A DNA stretch of 64,000 nucleotides from Aralia elata. Taxonomy: Eukaryota; Streptophyta; Magnoliopsida; Apiales; Araliaceae. The notes below the pieces were generated by a model that saw only the letters and a list, made by a program, of their open reading frames with translations, had not been told where the DNA came from and did not search any database. The number at the start of each line of letters is the position of its first letter. Position 1 is the stretch's first letter. Made by a program: the position numbers and the translations under genes. The DNA is taken from contig CM068384.1 in NCBI GenBank assembly GCA_034770075.1, forward strand, positions 39,219,182 through 39,283,181. Reading direction: 5' to 3'. Positions 48,527 through 58,965 of this stretch are shown piece after piece.

Positions 48527-50196
48527 AGAGTCGCCAAGTTGTTTCTTTTGAGAACTGAAGCTTGAGGCAAGTGTATATGAGCCTCTTAAGTAGTAATACA
48601 TGAAGCATGTTATTAATTGGATAACCAAGCATGAAACGACTTAGTCCCATGAGATTTGTGTAATAAAATGAATAGCTTAGTTGCATTTTTTGTTTGGCTT
48701 TCAGGGGGCGCTGCCCCCTACTCCCCCGTCAGCTCACTAGCGAGCTGGGCAGCCGCTCGCTCACCGGGGAGCAAGACCCCCGTTTGGGTAGTCGTGGTGG
48801 CAATCAATGTTCGTAATGATTATAATGTGTTGATTAAAGCCTATGTTTGGTGTTTATTGTGAGACTAATTGGTATGTGAATATGTGTTTAAATGCGTAGG
48901 ACATATTTGAAGGACGATTAACGTCAAATAGTAGCAGCGCGTAAGGCAAGTTTCCTAAACCCTTGTCTAACCCTTGTGTTGGGCAAGTCCTCTAACTTCA
49001 TTCATTTTCGGTATTGAATGCAAGTTTCTTATCTTATAGAAAAGACATATATTGTGCAGGTTTTCTAATTCTTGTTTAAGTTGGTATTGCACAAATATCC
49101 TATATTTTCCTAAATTGCACAAATGTGGTGTATTAAGCAAGTTTTCTAATCCTTGTCTAATCCTCTTACTAGGCAAGCTTATCAACTTCATTCGATTATA
49201 TTATTACGGATGTTATTTAATGTTCAAAGTTCATATTTACGCAATACATATATTATTGTGTGAATTCCATACTTATGCGAATCTTTCATATTTGCACAAG
49301 CGTTCAAGATATGTTATTGACATAAACTGTTAAAGCTTTTAAGTTCACATTATGCATGAACTGTTTACGAAGAGTGTCAATGCCATTTAATTCAGCTAGA
49401 CTAATGTCCATGATTTAGAAAGCTATCCAAACCAATTGTTTTGGTGCAGACTCTTTGCAGAGATGAACAACCCTCATAGTAGGGAAAAATATATTTTTAG
49501 TCGGGGAACCGACACGCGCGTAAGTAGAACGTTTGAGGCTTATGCATAATGTTGGGTATTTTAGGCTAATCACCTATTGTACCTGTATTTGTTGTTTTGG
49601 AGTTAATAGTGTAATACTGTTAATTCTAATAAAAGGTAAGTGCCATGGTGGCCACTCAGTGATTCCTACAATTGAAACAATTTGAAATTCTTGAATTCAT
49701 TTGATATTCATCCAGTCCATAGTGACTCCTCAGTGATAGCAGAGATTTGTACTGAAACTGAGAAATCTTACTTTTGATCATGCATTATCTTTATTGTTAC
49801 ACTTGCTGGGCAAACTTGTTGCTCACCCTTGCTTTCCTTAAAACATTTCAGTGGTTACCCATAGAGGCGAGAGCTCGGGAAAGGATAAAGGCAAAGGCAA
49901 AGCTACGGATTAGCTTTGTCCTACTATGTTATGATTTATGTTATGTATTAAGACTCGTTTAGAGATTATGTATTAAGTTATGTCATGTATTCAGACTTGT
50001 GTATTAGACCTTGTGTAATATGTTATGTCAGGTATTTGTTTTGGTATCGAGACTTGGGACGAGAGTATTTATGTTATATCAATGTAAATATTTCTTTTAT
50101 TCCGCAATTAGTTGATTAATAGTATGTGTACGAGTTGCATAGTGATGCACCGAATTCGAGGTTAAGGTAACCCGGATTTGGGGGCGTCACAGATCC

Positions 50197-51056
50197 AATA
50201 TTGGTGAGTTATATGTAGTGGCACACGTGATGCAAAAAGAATGTCTTCTATAATTAATTTTGGAATATAATTTATAAAAATAATATTCTTTTTATTTTAC
50301 AAAAGATTTATATTTGTATGAATTTTTTACTTTTTTACCTTTTTTTTATACAAAAAGAGCCACTTTTTATTAATTGTAATATAAAAAATAACACATTATG
50401 CTTAAATTTATTATCATAATTTTATTACCATGTTATTACTTCTGTACTAATTACAAGTTATTTTAAAGAATTTAGCAACAAAAAAAAGTTATTTTTAAGG
50501 GTAAAAATGCATTACAAATATTTCTAAAATTTATAAATATGATTATTTTCAGGAAATTGAAGGAGTATTATTTAAAATTAAATAATTTTAAAAAATGAAA
50601 TCAAGGATGGGAAGGTTAACAAAACTTGGATGATATTTCACTGAAGGAAAAAAAAAACTTAAAGAAAGCTAAAAGAAAAGGAAAAAAAAAATAAAAGAAA
50701 AGCATACCGGCCATCTGAAAAATCTAGTTTAATATTCAAAGAAAAATAATTTATATATTGAAGGTTGATTGTAACTAACTTGAAACTGTAGGGATAAACT
50801 TAACAGTAATATATGGGTTATGTTTTTTACAACCTCTTATACTATGTGTTTACAAGCTCTATTTAATGTATATTGAAATGAATTTGTTATTATATATCAC
50901 AACATTCATATAAAAAATTTGATTTTCTATTTTTAAAAAAATGATAATTTTACAAAATCTCCAAGCATAAACAACAGTAAATCTAATTTAATAACAAAAT
51001 TTTAATTTTATATTTCTTAAAAAATTAATATTTTTATAAGAGTCACCTCTCTCTCT

Positions 51057-51059
<3 letters not shown>
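50197..51059. other. AT-rich intergenic DNA
   Basis: About 860 bp with poly(A)/(T) runs and no recognisable gene or repeat. Confidence 0.6.

Positions 51060-51105
<46 letters not shown>
51060..51105. repeat. (AC)n(AT)n compound microsatellite
   Basis: About 15 AC units followed by eight AT units, directly abutting the left end of the long-TIR element. Confidence 0.95.
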
Positions 51106-51106
<1 letters not shown>

Positions 51107-51107
51107 A

Positions 51108-51898
51108 CAGTGATCCATAACAAACGGTTGATATATATATGAACACTATTTTAGCAAACAGATCTTACGCCATTAACTTAGAGATCCAACGATCCAAAGA
51201 TGAATTTTTTTTTTACTTGCCACTACTCTTAGTAGCGGCTAGAGACTATCTTTTTTTGCTGGCCACTACTAAGAGTAGCGCTTAGAGAATCTTTTTTTGT
51301 TGGCCTCTACTAAGAGGCCAAGAGAAGTGTCTTAAACTCCCTACCTTAGTTAAATTTAAATAGTTTTAATGTCTTAATTTGTAAGGTAATTTTAAGTTAT
51401 ATTACAATATGGAGTTTAAATTTTAAATAATCAAATTGTCGCAATAATTGACAATGTTAAATTATATTACATAAGAAATTAATTATACAAATATTTTCTA
51501 AAAATAAATACATTAAATATAGTTGACAATGTTAAATTTTATTACTTTAAAAAATTATTCATACAAATAAATACATTGAATATAATTGACAATTTTAAAT
51601 TTTATTACTCAAGAAATTATTTATAAAAATAAATAGAAATTATTTATACACTGAAACTATTTAAATTTAACTAAGATAGGGTGTTCTAGACATTTCTTCT
51701 GGCCTCTACTCTTAGTAGAGAAATTTTTTTCTCTAATCACTACTAAGAGTAGCGACCAACAAAACAAAATCTCTAGCTACGACTAAGAGTAGCGACCAGT
51801 AAAAAAATTTCCTCTTTAAGTCGTTGAATCTCTGAATTAACAGTGTAAGATCTGTTTGCTGAAATAGTGTCCATAACAATTGTTTGCTATGGATCACT
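51108..51898. mobile_element. Non-autonomous DNA transposon with long terminal inverted repeats
   Basis: About 790 bp. The left arm AGTGATCCATAACAAAC ... AGCAAACAGATCTTACGC ... AGAGATCCAACGA is the inverse of the right arm, giving imperfect TIRs of about 90 bp. Inside each arm are copies of CTACTCTTAGTAG or CACTACTAAGAGTAGCG (about 51221, 51261, 51306, 51708, 51745 and 51786), in both orientations. Both flanks are AT microsatellites, so the target duplication cannot be read. Long TIRs suggest a Mutator-like MITE; motif arrays near the ends are also seen in CACTA elements. No transposase frame. Confidence 0.7.
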
Positions 51899-52318
51899 AC
51901 ATATATATATATATATATATTCGTGTGGATATCTTTTTGATAAAAATTATAAACCACATATAATTTAGTACACATCTCTATGTTTATTTTTTTGAAAATT
52001 TAAATATATATACTTAATTATTAATTTCAAAAATAATTAATTTGATCATAAAACTCAATGTAAAATTTTTATCCCGAAATAGAGAAAATAATTAATTAGA
52101 TTAGATAAAATTATACGAGGAATCCATTTGTTACATTTTTTTTAATCATAAAACTTTCTAGTAATATATGTGTGTGTGGGTCCCAGCTAAATCCTCCTGA
52201 GATCCCATCCAAGTCGCTACACATGAAAGCTCCTTTTTTGGCTAAATACGGCATCGTACACACTGCTTTATTATAGCTGTAATACCTTAACGCCTAAGCT
52301 TTCTTCCATAACCACCGG

Positions 52319-52332
52319 TATATATATTATAT
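52319..52332 (+). promoter_or_regulatory. Candidate TATA box of the F-box/PP2-B gene
   Basis: TATATATATTATAT lies about 90 bp upstream of the start codon, followed by a purine-rich GAGAGAAAAAAG leader (52375-52418). Spacing fits a plant TATA promoter with a transcription start near 52350-52365, but the region is AT-rich, so this is tentative. Confidence 0.45.
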
Positions 52333-52419
52333 GTAGCCCGCTTCCACAACCGAAACCCCCAAATTGTATAGTTTTCGAGAGAGAAAAAAGAAGAGAGAAG
52401 AAAGAAGAGGGAGAAAGTG

Positions 52420-55400
52420 ATGGCGAACGAAGGTGAAGAATTTCCGAATGTTGATTTTTTCGATTTGTTACCGGAAGGATGCATAGCCGACGCGGTGTCG
52501 CATACAAGTCCGGTGGATGCTTGCCGGCTTGCCCTGGTGGCTTCCAGTTTCCGGTCGGCGGCAGAATCCGACTCCGTTTGGGAGAGGTTTCTTCCGTCTG
52601 ATTATCAAGAGCTCATTGCCCGGTCGGTTGATTATGGGGATTCGTGCCGGAAGATTCCCCCGTCTTTTGCTTCTAAGAAGGAGTTGTATCTCTATCTATC
52701 TGATAATCCTCTCATCATTGATGGTGGCGCTAAGGTAATTGATTTAATTATTATGTTCCCAGATTATTGAATTCTGCTACAAGTTTGATATTAATTTTTT
52801 ATTGGGAATTCTGGGGATACTTGTAAATATAATTTGTTTATATGAATTAGCAACCAAATGCTACAAAATGTTTTATTTGCCTAGGCTGAGTTCCGTGTGT
52901 GTGTGTGTATATATATATATATTATATATATATATATAGTGTCGAAGCCAGAAAATGTTGGTAGTGGGGTCAAAATTCTTACTAAGCTATAAATAATTTG
53001 GCGGGGGTTGCGCTCCCGAGTCAATTTTTTTTTTAATACTTTTGTACTTTCGGGTCTCTATCTCTCTCTCTCTCACACACACACACATATATATATATAT
53101 ACACACACACACTATATTACAATAAAATATAATAAGTAATAATATATGGACATGACACCTCACAACGTAGACATATGTCTCCACAATATATAAGTCTTCA
53201 CTTGATTGGTGTATTGTATGAATCATTTGCTATTTTTGTTCTTCTTTTTTCTCAAATATGTCTACGTTGTGAGGTGTGCTACTGTGTCGTGTGTGTTTTG
53301 GATGTCAATTGAAGTGAATGTCCATCCCACATCGGATATGAAGTGCTATAACTCCAAGTTCATTAACTATTTATAGGCTAGTCATTTGTTTTTTTTATTT
53401 ATTACTTAGATTTTTGAAGTCCCACATTGTTTAACAATGTAATTTTATCTTACATTTGTTTTATAAATAGAGGAGAGTTCAAGTATAAATTTTAATGAGG
53501 TCAAATTATTAAGTTATACGCAAAAAATCTATTACATCATAAGTATTAAAAAAAATAAAACAAAATGAGTGGGGTCAATTGACCCCATATGTTATACATA
53601 ACTTTGCCACTCTTTTTCTCTATATATATATATAGAGAGAGAGAGGAGAAAGGTAACATGTCTTAGCCAAATTTGACTAAGGGGGTGTTTGATAAAAACT
53701 GAATGAATCTGAATCTGAATGAGCTGAATCTGAATCTGAATGAAAAAAGTTGTTTGATAATTGACTTGTCTGAAACATCTGAATGACAAAATTTTATTAT
53801 TTTACCCCTCTAAAAAAATTTAGAATTGTTGTAAAATTATTTAATATTACTTAATATAATAGTTAATATTTTTAAAAAAAAATTTAATTTAAAAAAAAAA
53901 ATTTTTACTCATTCAGCTGTTCATTCAGCCATTCAGCCAAAAAAATCTGACTTAGCCATTCAGCTCAACTATCTGACCGATTCAGCCATTCATATCAAAA
54001 CAAACGCACTTACCGATTCAGCCATTCAGCTATTTAGCTCCATTCAGTTCTAAACAAACACCCCCTAAGGCTACTTAACAAAATGACATAGTTTTGTATA
54101 AAAGTTATAATTAAATTTTTTTTATATAAAATCCAAAAATGAAAAACCTTAACCCATAGTCCGTCTCTCTCCAGCGGCCGTCGCTATAGCTCTCTCTAGC
54201 GACGCATATGCTATGGCGACGGACCCGGTCCGTCGCTATAGCCCGGTGCGTTTTTGGTGCCCTCTCTCTCTATATATATACCTACTTAAATGTACATATA
54301 TGTATATATATTTAACTTGTGTATGCTTGACCAACTGGTTTTGAGTCGAAGAGAAATTCTTGGTCACAGAAGTTTGTGTACTTTATTTTCTTTCCTTTCC
54401 TTAACTTTTGTTTTTCTGGTACTTCATATTGCACTACAACAGAGACAATTTTAAATGGCCGGTTAATTTGTAATTTGAAAGTGTTAGGTTCATAATGTCG
54501 TCGGTCACATGCTTTTAATTGGATGGTGGCAATTGCCTCATTGTTTTATCTCACCAATACTTTATAATATGCATCGTTCTTTCCGTAAAAAGACAAGTTA
54601 TGGTTTTATTTGACACCGTTCAGTAGCATAATTTTTGTCAATTTCTTCATTCTGTTGATTGTTATGTAGTTTATGCAGCACTATGCTTAATGGTACTTGG
54701 ATGGCTGACCTCTGTTTGATATTAAGCAGAGTTTTTCCCTGGAAAAATGGAGTGGGAAGAAATGCTTCATGATAGCTGCAAGGGAGCTCTTAATTGTGTG
54801 GGGTGACACACCTAGGTACTGGAGATGGGTCTCTCATGCAGAATCAAGGTGGGATTTTCATAGTATTTTTTTCAACAATATTTTGGTCCTTATTTTTGGT
54901 TTTGAAGTGAATATTTTCTGCATAAAAAAAAAAATGACTTCTTTTGATTAGACATTTTGTGGTTATATTCTAACAGTGGTAAATGTTCAAACACAGATTT
55001 GCGGAGGTGGTTGAGCTTGTTAGTGTATGTTGGCTTGAAATTCGTGGAAATATGAATACTAGTATGCTGTCCCCAGATACAGCTTATGCAGCTTACCTTG
55101 TGTTCAAGTCAACTCCAGTATCCTACGGATTTGAAGACCAACCTGCAGAGGTTTTTGTTGGCATTAGTGGGAGCGAAAGTGAACCCCGGACTGTTTATTT
55201 GGATCCTGATAAAGAGCAGCGCATCAGACACTTCACTGCACCTAGGCGAATTGGGCTGACCCGAATGCTCAACAGGCCTAGGCCTCAAGCTAATGTGCCT
55301 AGAGAAACTAATGGCCGATATCCAAAGAAGAGAGTAGATGGATGGTTAGAGATCGAGTTAGGAGAGTACTTCAATAAGACAGGGGAAGATAGGGAACTGG

Positions 55401-55489
55401 AGATGACTTTGATGGAAGTGAGAGGTGGGAACTGGAAGAGTGGCCTCATTGTTCAAGGGATCGAGATTCGACCCAAGGGTGGTAAATAG
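52420..55489 (+). CDS. F-box protein PP2-B-like (phloem protein 2-like), three exons
   Basis: Exons at 52420-52734, 54730-54848 and 54997-55489 join in frame (GT-AG introns of 1,995 and 148 bp) to 308 residues. I start at the ATG at 52420, preceded by a purine-rich leader. Residues about 13-65 form an F-box (FFDLLPEGCIADAVSHTSPV, then VWERFLPSDYQELI) that would bind SKP1/ASK in an SCF ubiquitin ligase. Residues about 106-305 form the PP2 lectin-like domain: SGKKCFMIAARELLIVWGD, TPRYWRWVSHAESRFAEV, VCWLEIRG, YAAYLVFK, and the C-terminal DGWLEIELGEYFN, LEMTLMEVRGGNW and GLIVQGIEIRPK. Length and three-exon layout match the PP2-B family, whose members are soluble F-box proteins with a glycan-binding-like domain. 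No stop or frameshift is seen, so it is probably functional; its substrate is unknown. Confidence 0.92.
52890..52937. repeat. (GT)n(TA)n microsatellite in intron 1
   Basis: GTGTGTGTGTGT followed by TA repeats with one inversion point. It borders the MITE-like stretch that follows. Confidence 0.9.
52938..53612. mobile_element. MITE-like insertion in intron 1 of the F-box gene
   Basis: Left end AGTGTCGAAGCCAGAAAATG followed by GTGGGGTCAAAATTC; right end GTGGGGTCAATTGACCCC followed by ACTTTGCCACT. The ends are an imperfect inverted pair (8 of 12 outer bases) of the AGTGGCGGAGCC type that is widespread in plant introns. A CT/AC/AT microsatellite (53058-53115) lies inside. Flanks are AT repeats, so no target duplication is visible. 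Classification is uncertain. Confidence 0.45.
53681..54065. mobile_element. PIF/Harbinger-type MITE in intron 1, TSD TAA
   Basis: 385 bp with terminal inverted repeats GGGGGTGTTTG (11 perfect bases, similar beyond) and a TAA duplication at 53678-53680 and 54066-54068. Subterminal CTGAAT words are repeated about ten times, forward on the left and inverted (ATTCAG) on the right. Small size, TIR and three-base TAA duplication point to a Tourist/Harbinger MITE; it sits about 660 bp before exon 2. Confidence 0.8.
54178..54243. repeat. CACTA-like subterminal motif array in intron 1
   Basis: CCGTCGCTATAGC, TAGCGACGC, ATGGCGACGGACCC and GGTCCGTCGCTATAGC, including a 20-base inverted pair (54216-54236). 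TAGCGACGG / CCGTCGCTA words are the common subterminal repeats of plant CACTA elements. The ends of an element are not found. Confidence 0.5.
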
Positions 55490-56533
55490 ATTAAGTAAAG
55501 AATATCTACTTTCAGTTGTGATATCTATAGCCATTTTCTGTTTCATATTCGTGTTCATGGATCGATGCATAAAATCCGAGCTATATATATGATATGTAGC
55601 GTGTTTGAACTTGGATCTGGTACTTCACATTCTTGTTACTTTGCAAGTGTTTCTAGTTTTTTTGTTTTAATTTTGAAATAACTGAAGATATTAACTGCTA
55701 TCTACGAAAGAGCAGAATGTTGACAAAAGGGCTTGGAAATTGATCAGAAATCTGGGCAGCAGCTGCTTTATTGAGATAGCTTATCGGTACTTCACATTCT
55801 TAAGGCTATCAGTCTTTTCAAACCTGGCGAAATCTGTGGCTCTTACCTTCAGCATGGAATGATTTAATCGATTGTTAGGATCTTATGTTTGGTTGGAAAT
55901 GTATTAGGAAGGTTATGCAATTGAACTGGAGCAATGGTGCAAGGAATCATGTGCTTCTTAGTGAAGCATATGAGACTTGTGTTTTTAGCTTGGAATGCAG
56001 TCATACATTTATTGTTTGTAGTGGTATCCTGTAAGTTTATCTTAATCCAAGTCTTTGGGATTTGGTACAGTAATAAAACCTTCCGCAAGACTGCAATAAG
56101 AAAAAAAAATATTTAAAAAGGCTGAATTTTTACTTGGTTGGAGCTTTGTAATGAAAAAAGTTCGTTAGTAGTGTATGACTTTGTGTGTAGCCTTTGGTGT
56201 ATTGAAGTATTCTGTCTGGTCTTCCGTCTATATTGTAGAGTTCTTACTTCTAACTAGACCCAGTCGGGTGTGGACAGATTTGAACTGATATAAAAGGGTT
56301 TGGGTTTATTTAGATTGAGTACAAGTAAGTGGGCGTAAATGGACATGTACGGATACGGGTTAGGTTGTAACTAATTTAAATATAAAGTATATTGGGATTT
56401 TTAGCTCTAAAAAAATTCTCATCTTTTAATTTTTAAATTTTATATCAGTTTCTCTCGATAAAAAAAAATTATCACTCTCTCTAAAAGGTTATATTCATAT
56501 TACTTTTCCTATAATGATTAAATTATCTCAACG

Positions 56534-56536
<3 letters not shown>
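55490..56536. other. Downstream region of the F-box gene
   Basis: The start should contain the 3' UTR; a near repeat of GGTACTTCACATTCTT occurs at about 55619 and 55788. No second gene recognised. Confidence 0.5.
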
Positions 56537-56568
<32 letters not shown>

Positions 56569-56583
56569 TAGATAGATAGATAG
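56537..56583. repeat. (AT)n(GATA)n microsatellite
   Basis: About 14 AT units followed by four GATA-type units. Confidence 0.95.
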
Positions 56584-56937
56584 CATGGCAATACTAAGGT
56601 TTGCAGCCTCACTGGGGTGATAAGCACCAAAATACATACTTGAGAACTCCATTCCGCTAGAGCATGCAGGACTTACATTAGTGTATAAATTAATTTTATA
56701 ATCCAATTAATCTGATGATCTAATATTATTATTATAAAATTAGTTTTCAAACCAGCTCAAGAATGAATAGTATAGAATCCCAGCAGAAGCTAATTAAGAA
56801 CGGAAGCTTCTAGGGAGCTTGTCTTGCACCAAAAAAGCGTCCAAATACCTAGTCGAAAACCATACCAAGTAGCCTAGCCAACATTTTAGTGGCGTCCAAT
56901 GGCAGTCCTAGGTTAGACCATTTATAAATTACTAGTT

Positions 56938-57388
56938 AGGGTTGCAAACAATCCGATCTGATCTGAACTTTGTCAAATTTGAATCGAACTCGAACACAAT
57001 AAGTTGAACTCGAACATGTTCAAGTAACACGATCGAACCAACACATATGTGCGAGTTCGGATCGTTAGTTGTTCGCGAACAGTTTGAATATCATCATGTT
57101 CGAACATCATCATGTTTGCGAACATCATCAATGCACTGAAGCAAAAATTAAGCCAAATATTGTAAATACTCGAGCATCTCACGAGTTACTTACGAACCAC
57201 TCGAACCGAACCGAATCCGAACTGTTCGCGAACACGAACCGAATCACATGGTTCGCAAACATGTTCGATCAAGCAATCGAACGTGATACCATGTGCGAAT
57301 TCCACTCGACAAGGCAATCCCAATCGAGCTCGAACCGAACTCGAATCGAACAACCTGTTCGCGAACGGTTCGATTCGTTTGTAGGCCT
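56938..57388. mobile_element. GTTCG/CGAAC-dense dispersed repeat, MITE-like
   Basis: About 450 bp starting AGGGTTGCAAACAATCCGA and ending with the inverse, CGATTCGTTTGTAGGCCT. The interior is crowded with GTTCG, CGAAC and TTCGCGAAC words (for example 57070-57080, 57225-57240, 57355-57372). This is the general pattern of a GCAAACGA...TCGTTTG repeat found in many angiosperms. I cannot establish the target duplication or superfamily. Confidence 0.6.
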
Positions 57389-57410
57389 ATTAATTGTTAG
57401 TAACCTGTGC

Positions 57411-57438
57411 AACCCGTGTAATGCACATTGCACGGGTT
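57411..57438. repeat. Short perfect-loop hairpin
   Basis: AACCCGTGTAATG and CATTGCACGGGTT form a 13-bp stem with one mismatch and a two-base loop. Such CCCGTGNAATGCACGGG stems recur in plant dispersed repeats. Confidence 0.7.
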
Positions 57439-58296
57439 AGTTTGAATAATGGATTTAATAATTTGTCCGACATTCATGTCAAAAAAAACCTCGAAATACA
57501 CAATTCATGTAATTACTTGACAACTTAGAGGGATAACGAAGTGTCATTCAGTTTGCTTTAAAATCATATAAATTAACGCACACATATTACAAATAAAAAC
57601 AACAAAAATGAAGCATTAACTGAATCTTTGGATGAACCGCGGTTTAAGGAAGCAAAAATCAACTGTATATTATATTCGCCTCCGTGCATTTTTATCATTT
57701 TCCATCACATGTATAGTACTAGTTAAGTCTTGCGTACTCCATAGTCTACAGATACGCACGATGACTCGATCGTTTATTTTACATACACCATTTAAAAGTA
57801 AAATAATTATCTATTAAAAAATAATTTTTTTAAAATAAATTATATAACAATAAATTACATTAAAATTAAATTATACACACTAAATTATACTTCTTTTACT
57901 CCACAAAAATAGTTTATCACAATTTCAGTAGCATATAATCACTACTAAACTAAACCTTCAATAAAATAAAATGATATTTGAAGAAATTGTTCGCCATGTA
58001 CAATTTGAATCTAAAATAAAATCAAAATGGAAAAAAAAATTGGGAAAAAAAAGACAAAAACAAAATTATAAATAAAAATTAAATAGTAACTTAAACTTGA
58101 ACAAAAATAGTACTCTCACCAAAATTCATTTGGATTTGCTGTGAATTTGGTCTGGGTTGGGCCTTCATTCAATGACTTCTTTTTGTGGTCTCGTTTGCTT
58201 ATTTGTGAATTGTCGGCCCTTTTAGTCATGTTTTGCTCTTTGCTCAATGACTCATTCTAGGATGAAATCACCCCGCTTACTAAAAGAAGAGAGGGA
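57439..58296. other. AT-rich intergenic DNA
   Basis: About 860 bp with no gene, RNA or clear repeat seen. Confidence 0.55.
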
Positions 58297-58426
58297 CGTA
58301 GATCCACTTTTGGTCTTTTTTTCCCGCTAAATTTATTTGATTTGTATTTTTGGTCCCTTTAATACAAATCAAACAAATTTAGCAAAAAAAAATAAATAAA
58401 TAAAAGAGACCAAAAGTGGATCTACG
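58297..58426. repeat. 130-bp foldback with a perfect 20-bp outer stem
   Basis: CGTAGATCCACTTTTGGTCT at 58297 pairs perfectly with its inverse ending at 58426. An inner stem of 22 bp (CTAAATTTATTTGATTTGTA arm) pairs with one mismatch; the two stems are separated by an A/T-rich asymmetric bulge, and the loop is about 12 bases. TCTACGTTTTC recurs just downstream at about 58450. It could be a foldback MITE or a young hairpin small-RNA precursor. Confidence 0.75.
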
Positions 58427-58965
58427 TTTTCTATCAAGACGAAAAGGGTATCTACGTTTTCAACAACAGAACGAAAGCAAGATAAGTGAAGGGGATCTTC
58501 AATTCGTCCTCCCCTTACTTTTTTTGTGGATTTGATTGAATCCGCTATTGGGTGTTATCGAGGGTGTCGAAGAACACCGTTGGGATATTTTATTCCGATT
58601 ATGAAGCTTTGATGATAGTCATGTTCTATTGTAACTTGAACTGAACACGAACTATGAAGAAGACCTGATTTTGGAGAGTAATAAGGAATTGAATTGCAGA
58701 AAGGCTATGGAGTGAAGAAGAAAGATAAGGTGAGTTCATCCTGTATATATACATATTTGCGAGAATTTTTTTTGGCTGAATTAATTTCATGCACCTAATT
58801 CTAAGCACCAACTACATAAATTCAAGATAATAAATGAGACTATGAAATATGCATAGAATATGTCATGAGAAGATAAAACTGTTGGCTTGATTTTATAAAC
58901 AATATTGGAGAACGTTCAAATTTTTGTTAGAATTGAATTGAGTTAACTCAGTTAATTAGCGTAAG

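Larger units (their letters stand above)
44653..50191 (+). mobile_element. Large Ty3-type solo LTR carrying a nested LTR, TSD GATCC
   Basis: Begins TGTAACGACCGTGAATTTTG and ends ATTTGGGGGCGTCACA, flanked by perfect GATCC duplications (44648-44652 and 50192-50196). Without the nested Tat LTR (44767-46839 plus 5 bp) it is about 3.46 kb. Its start is homologous to 63075 onward, and that copy shows the uninterrupted target of the nested insertion. It contains a (CCCATGA)n-like array (47108-47165), GC-rich palindromes (48201-48526) and a GC-rich foldable block (48701-48780). Confidence 0.88.
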
